Origin: Nitrospinota bacterium
Lineage (GTDB): Bacteria > Nitrospinota > Nitrospinia > Nitrospinales > VA-1
NCBI GenBank assembly: GCA_009873635.1
Contig: WAHY01000006.1
Span: forward strand, 19,395 to 77,142
DNA length: 57,748 nt
Reading direction: 5' to 3'
Shown here: in pieces, positions 54,468-57,748 of the stretch
How positions within the stretch are numbered: position 1 is the first letter of the stretch
How the letters are laid out: every line of letters starts with the position of its first letter
Translations under genes and position numbers: made by a program
Notes under the pieces: model-generated
Databases searched by the model: none
Told to the model about the DNA's origin: nothing
What the model saw: the letters and a program-made list of their open reading frames with translations, nothing else

Positions 54468-55298
54468 ATGATCAAAAATGCAGTGAAAAATAACTTAATA
54501 ATATTGTTGGTCCTGATTTTTGCAGGATGTGGCGGCTACCTTCCAGCTGAAAAAAAGCATTGGCCGATAAACCAACAAGAAAGACATTCCTGGAATCCTC
54601 CTGATGAGTCAGTATTATCTGAAAGAAGGGCAAATCAGTTATGGCTTGATAATCTCACAAAGGAAATAGAGGTCCTTTTTGCTAATCATGCCACCTTTTC
54701 TAATAGGGAAATAGCATTGTTTGAATCTGTGAGTAAAGTTGACCCGAAGATAAATGCGATGAGCTCCAAATATGGCAAACAGATTGAGTCTGAGCGAGAG
54801 CGCAGGGTCCGAATGCAGAAAGATCTTGAGATGTCTAAAGTGGGTTTTACAGATGCGCAAACAAGGCTGAAAAAAATAATGGAAGTTAAACCCCCAGTTA
54901 TTTTTTCTATCGAAGATTACAACTTGGCAATGAAGAACTTTCGTGATGGACAATTTAAAAAAAGTTTAAATCTCTTTTTGAAACTTAACCGGCAAAATCC
55001 TCCATCATTCTTAAAAGACAATATCCATTTTGGTTTAGGCTCTGCCTATTATCGATTAAAAAATTATTCCAATGCTACAAAGCATTTTCAAAAAATTCTG
55101 GACAATTATGCTTACGGTGATAAAAGATTTGTCTCTTACTTCATGCTGGGTTTAATTCATAACCTTCAGGGTGAAAAGAGTCGTGCAATATATTTACTTG
55201 AAGAAGCCTTGAATAATAACCCTCCTGAAAATATGCGCAATACTATTCATCGCTTGATAGAAATAGTTAATGATGACTCCTCCAATGCTGCAGGTTAA
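54468..55298 (+). CDS. Lipoprotein with TPR-like repeats
   Basis: A 276-residue protein starting with a lipoprotein signal (IILLVLIFAGC, lipobox FAGC with the lipidated Cys about residue 21). The middle part (about 50-130) is a charged coiled coil, and the end (about 150-260) holds TPR-like pairs such as AMKNFRDGQFKKSLNLF and ALGSAYY-like FGLGSAYYRLKNYSNA. This resembles CpoB/YbgF-type periplasmic scaffolds, but no homologue is named. A GTG at 54483 would shorten the cytoplasmic end of the signal. It overlaps the next gene by 29 bp. Confidence 0.8.
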   Translation: MIKNAVKNNLIILLVLIFAGCGGYLPAEKKHWPINQQERHSWNPPDESVLSERRANQLWLDNLTKEIEVLFANHATFSNREIALFESVSKVDPKINAMSSKYGKQIESERERRVRMQKDLEMSKVGFTDAQTRLKKIMEVKPPVIFSIEDYNLAMKNFRDGQFKKSLNLFLKLNRQNPPSFLKDNIHFGLGSAYYRLKNYSNATKHFQKILDNYAYGDKRFVSYFMLGLIHNLQGEKSRAIYLLEEALNNNPPENMRNTIHRLIEIVNDDSSNAAG

Positions 55299-55938
55299 TT
55301 CGCCCGCTATTGACTTGGAAATTGAAGAATGGTTGGGTGGTTCTTCAAGCAATATAAGTAACGAGATTGGCCGGCCTATACTGATAAAGGTTTTTCAAGT
55401 TAATTGTCCCGGTTGTTTCACTCACGGATTTCCTGAAATCCTTGAGATAAGAAAAAAATTTATAAATTCTCCTCTACTGGTTTGGGGATTGGCTACTGCA
55501 TTTGAAGACTTTCACCTTAACAATTTAGAAAATTTAAAAAAGCTGATTGATGATGGCGAGTTGGTTGGTGCAACTTATGAAGTATTAAACTCGCAAGGAC
55601 TACTTTCAAATAATAGACTGGATTATTCCATACCCTTTCCTGTCGCCTGGGATAAAGTGATTCCCTACAAACCAAGCGACATTGATGTTGACGCGCAAAA
55701 TCTTATCAAAAAAGATTTCCCTCAATTTGATTCATTTCCACAAAAAAACCAGAATCTTATTTTGAACCAGATACTCGACTATTTAAAACATAAAAAGTAT
55801 GTCGCTAAAACATTTGAGGCATATCAGTTTAGAGGCACCCCTTCAACTTTATTGATTGATAAGAATGGAATTCTAAGAGGAAAGTGGTTTGGCTCTGGTT
55901 ATGGGCTTGAACATGAAGTGGAGAAGGTTTTAACATAG
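55270..55938 (+). CDS. Thioredoxin-fold protein with CPGC motif
   Basis: A 222-residue protein with a thioredoxin-like start: NSPAIDLEIEEWL, the strand ILIKVFQVNCPGC (C-P-G-C redox motif) and FRGTPSTLLIDKNG with the cis-proline. It lacks a signal peptide or anchor. A helical insert of about 90 residues separates the two halves. It may be a redox sensor or reductase; the substrate is unknown. It starts inside the end of the TPR lipoprotein gene (29-bp overlap), so both are probably translated together although they would sit on opposite sides of the membrane. Confidence 0.78.
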   Translation: MMTPPMLQVNSPAIDLEIEEWLGGSSSNISNEIGRPILIKVFQVNCPGCFTHGFPEILEIRKKFINSPLLVWGLATAFEDFHLNNLENLKKLIDDGELVGATYEVLNSQGLLSNNRLDYSIPFPVAWDKVIPYKPSDIDVDAQNLIKKDFPQFDSFPQKNQNLILNQILDYLKHKKYVAKTFEAYQFRGTPSTLLIDKNGILRGKWFGSGYGLEHEVEKVLT

Positions 55939-55974
55939 AAAACCTGATTGAGAGCATATTATTTTACAGGTTTT
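55939..55974. terminator. Weak convergent terminator
   Basis: AAAACCTG (55939-55946) pairs with CAGGTTTT (55967-55974) over a 20-base loop. It lies between the convergent thioredoxin-fold gene and a small ORF, and the TTTT gives a short U run. Overlaps the end of the small ORF. Confidence 0.4.
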
Positions 55975-56152
55975 GAGATTCATTCGAATTATTCATGGTT
56001 TCTTCAGTTATAAGTTTCTGCAACTTGAACTTTCTGTATAAACTCATATTTTCTTCCTGTAGGTTTTGTTCGAATTCTTCAGCTCGTTCTAAAATATTTT
56101 CAGGGTCCCTATTATCGACCTTCTTGAGTTCATTATCCAATTTCGACTTCAT
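55964..56152 (-). CDS. Small hypothetical protein (62 aa)
   Basis: A 62-residue, highly charged, helical protein (MKSKLDNELKKVDNRDPENI then E-rich coiled coil). The ATG at 56152 has GGAGG seven bases upstream, a strong site that decides the start over the longer frame at 56170. No family recognised. Likely a real small gene because of the ribosome-binding site. Confidence 0.65.
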   Translation of the reverse strand: MKSKLDNELKKVDNRDPENILERAEEFEQNLQEENMSLYRKFKLQKLITEETMNNSNESQNL

Positions 56153-56312
56153 ATGAACCTCCGTAGTCAAGTTATTGACTTTAAATTTTATATATTAAAT
56201 TATAAGTTTTATACCAAGTAAATATTAAAATATTGATATATAATTAAATTTATGCAGTTTTGGGCATATATCCGGGAGTTTAAATTTTAAGGAATTTTGG
56301 AGTTATCGAGTA

Positions 56313-57296
56313 ATGCCATATTTAAATTTTAATCAGTTTGTAAACAAAATTGATCTGCTGGAAGAGGCTAATATCCTTATCGCAGCGCTTGAATTCAAGG
56401 TATTCACCCACCTTGAAAAAAAACAGATGACCCATTTAGCTTTCGCAAAGAAGGCAGGGGTCAACAATGAAGGAGCTGAGGCGTTGTTAAATGCCTTAGT
56501 TTCACTAGGAGCAATAAAAAAAACGGGTAATAAATTTTCAAATACCTCGGAAAGTTACAAACATTTTTGTGAACTCAGCCCAAATTACAAGAGAGGAACT
56601 GTTTTTTTGCGAATGGAAAATCGTGACGAATGGTCCAAGCTTGTCGACATCATTCGAAATGGGAGAAAGTTAACAAAAGTTGAAGACGACGACCCTGATT
56701 TTCGCGAACCTTTTACCCACGCGATGCACGAAAGAAGTCAAAAGTATTCCAAACCGCTTACAAAGTTTATTACTCGAAAACCCGTGGGAAAATTAATTGA
56801 TATAGGTAGTGGTCCTGGAACCTATTCAGCAGAAATTTTGAAAGTTGATACATCAGCACAGGCCTTTCTGATTGACAGGGAAACAAGTCTTGAAGTTGCA
56901 AAAAATTTAATAAAAAACTCTCCGGTCGCGAAAAGAATTTCATTTGTAAAAGGAGATATTTTCAAAGTTGATTTTGAGAAAAATACAGATACTGCATTAT
57001 ATTCAAATATACTGCACATCTATAATTCATCTGAAAATCAAAAGTTGATAAAAAAAATTCACAAATCCCTTAAAAGAGGTGGTCGAATTTTAATTGTTGA
57101 TTTGTTTCTGCATGAAAATCGTATTAAACCTTATGATGCGGCATTATTTTCATTAACCATGCTAATGTTCACGGCTACAGGAAAAACATATACCTTCAAA
57201 GAAACTGAGAAAATATTAAAAAAGTGCGGATTTGGAAAATTTAAGCGTTTTGAATTAGGGGAGGGCAGTAGCGTCATTGAAGCGGTAAAAATTTAA
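56313..57296 (+). CDS. SAM-dependent methyltransferase, two-domain (O-methyltransferase-like)
   Basis: A 327-residue protein: N-terminal winged-helix dimerisation domain (about 10-90, with NILIAALEFKVFTHLE) and a Rossmann methyltransferase with the SAM loop LIDIGSGPGTYS (about 160-171) and GGRILIVDLFLH (about 257-268). Such enzymes methylate hydroxyls of small molecules. The substrate is unknown. The codons and flanks are AT-rich. It stands alone; convergent with the last gene by a 4-bp overlap. Confidence 0.85.
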   Translation: MPYLNFNQFVNKIDLLEEANILIAALEFKVFTHLEKKQMTHLAFAKKAGVNNEGAEALLNALVSLGAIKKTGNKFSNTSESYKHFCELSPNYKRGTVFLRMENRDEWSKLVDIIRNGRKLTKVEDDDPDFREPFTHAMHERSQKYSKPLTKFITRKPVGKLIDIGSGPGTYSAEILKVDTSAQAFLIDRETSLEVAKNLIKNSPVAKRISFVKGDIFKVDFEKNTDTALYSNILHIYNSSENQKLIKKIHKSLKRGGRILIVDLFLHENRIKPYDAALFSLTMLMFTATGKTYTFKETEKILKKCGFGKFKRFELGEGSSVIEAVKI

Positions 57297-57748
57297 CTCT
57301 TATACAATAATAAAGATTTTTCGAATTTTTCCAATAAGAACTCTGCAGATTCCATTAGGACAGGTAAAAATTTCTTGTCTCGTTCATATTCTTCATCCAA
57401 AAAACTTTTATCTTTCTGCAATTCCTTTTTATTTATTATTTCGCAATTAGACCGATACCACTCAGAAAATCCCTCAAAATCGTAGCCCTGAAGCAATAAG
57501 GCCGTATCTTTATCTTTCAAAACATCCTTATAAAGATTTACCATAGCAGTAATAAATGAGCGCTTACTCTGAGAATCAGGCTTTGACTCATATTGCGACT
57601 TGATAATTACAGCTTTATTGCGAATTGATTTTAAATCTCGAATTAATCTTGATATTGATTCATACATATTATCTGTAGTTTTTTGCTCATATGTAATTGT
57701 CTCAAACAAACCATCACATTTTTTCTTTATCGATTTATTACAATATGC
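57293..57748 (-). CDS. Hypothetical helical protein, upstream end uncertain
   Basis: At least 138 residues, mostly helical and charged, with an EYERDKKFLPVLMESAEFLL segment at the end. The frame stays open to the window edge, so the start may lie outside; TTG 57709 and ATG 57667 (MYESISRLIRDL) are possible internal starts. No family is recognised. It overlaps the methyltransferase stop by 4 bp. AT-rich codons. Confidence 0.55.
   Translation of the reverse strand, partial: AYCNKSIKKKCDGLFETITYEQKTTDNMYESISRLIRDLKSIRNKAVIIKSQYESKPDSQSKRSFITAMVNLYKDVLKDKDTALLLQGYDFEGFSEWYRSNCEIINKKELQKDKSFLDEEYERDKKFLPVLMESAEFLLEKFEKSLLLYKS

Overview
The window is a chromosomal segment of a Gram-negative (diderm) bacterium of moderate, slightly AT-leaning base composition. 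Diderm signs are a complete System I cytochrome c maturation operon, a meso-diaminopimelate type MurE, an exported thiol peroxidase and a lipoprotein. The mixture of proteobacterial-like and divergent versions of these genes (CxxxY-type CcmE, multi-cysteine CcmH, YqeY-DnaG-RpoD operon, presequence-protease-like M16C peptidase) would suit Nitrospinota, Nitrospirota or a deltaproteobacterial-like lineage. That assignment is inference; no 16S rRNA gene is present.

Layout. 0-7 kb: the 3' part of mutS2, a uracil-DNA glycosylase family gene, an exported thiol peroxidase, a very small ORF, a large M16C metallopeptidase and exonuclease III. 7-10.4 kb: an AT-rich stretch with two small unknown genes (one membrane, one secreted and cysteine-containing), a strong hairpin terminator, and two oligopeptide ABC transporter ATPases without permeases. 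10.4-17.2 kb, minus strand: a nine-gene ccm operon (ccmE-F-H-I-like-A-B-D-C-G) from one good sigma-70 promoter, with a SnoaL-like gene at its end. 17.5-35.5 kb, plus strand: a complete dcw cluster (mraZ-rsmH-ftsL-ftsI-murE-murF-mraY-murD-ftsW-murG-murC-murB-ddl-ftsQ-ftsA-ftsZ), mostly with gaps of a few bases or overlaps. It starts from a promoter directly followed by four 10-bp repeats that look like the MraZ operator.

35.6-42.9 kb is accessory: DUF547, a HAD phosphatase, a cytoplasmic parvulin-like protein, a PIN domain fused to a DegT-type aminotransferase, HNH, DUF1566, a GAF histidine kinase, a YkgJ-like cysteine-cluster protein and QueF. 43-45.2 kb is groES-groEL behind a CIRCE element, followed by glgC and a NamZ-like (DUF1343) gene. 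48.1-52.3 kb is a macromolecular-synthesis operon (yqeY-dnaG-rpoD) with a near-consensus promoter and an internal terminator-like hairpin. A CAU-anticodon tRNA follows. Behind it lies about 700 bp of non-coding sequence with a tandem repeat and the tail of an IS481-type transposase, which looks like an integration scar. The end (53.1-57.7 kb) is AT-richer and holds a 2Fe-2S ferredoxin, a zinc-finger-less DnaJ, a TPR lipoprotein coupled to a CPGC thioredoxin-fold protein, a small ORF, a SAM methyltransferase and an unknown gene at the edge.

The most unusual items are the PIN-aminotransferase fusion, the thiol peroxidase lacking its resolving cysteine, the CxxxY CcmE together with an unusual CcmH inside an otherwise full System I, the MraZ operator, and the tRNA-adjacent scar. 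No clearly new multi-gene system was found.
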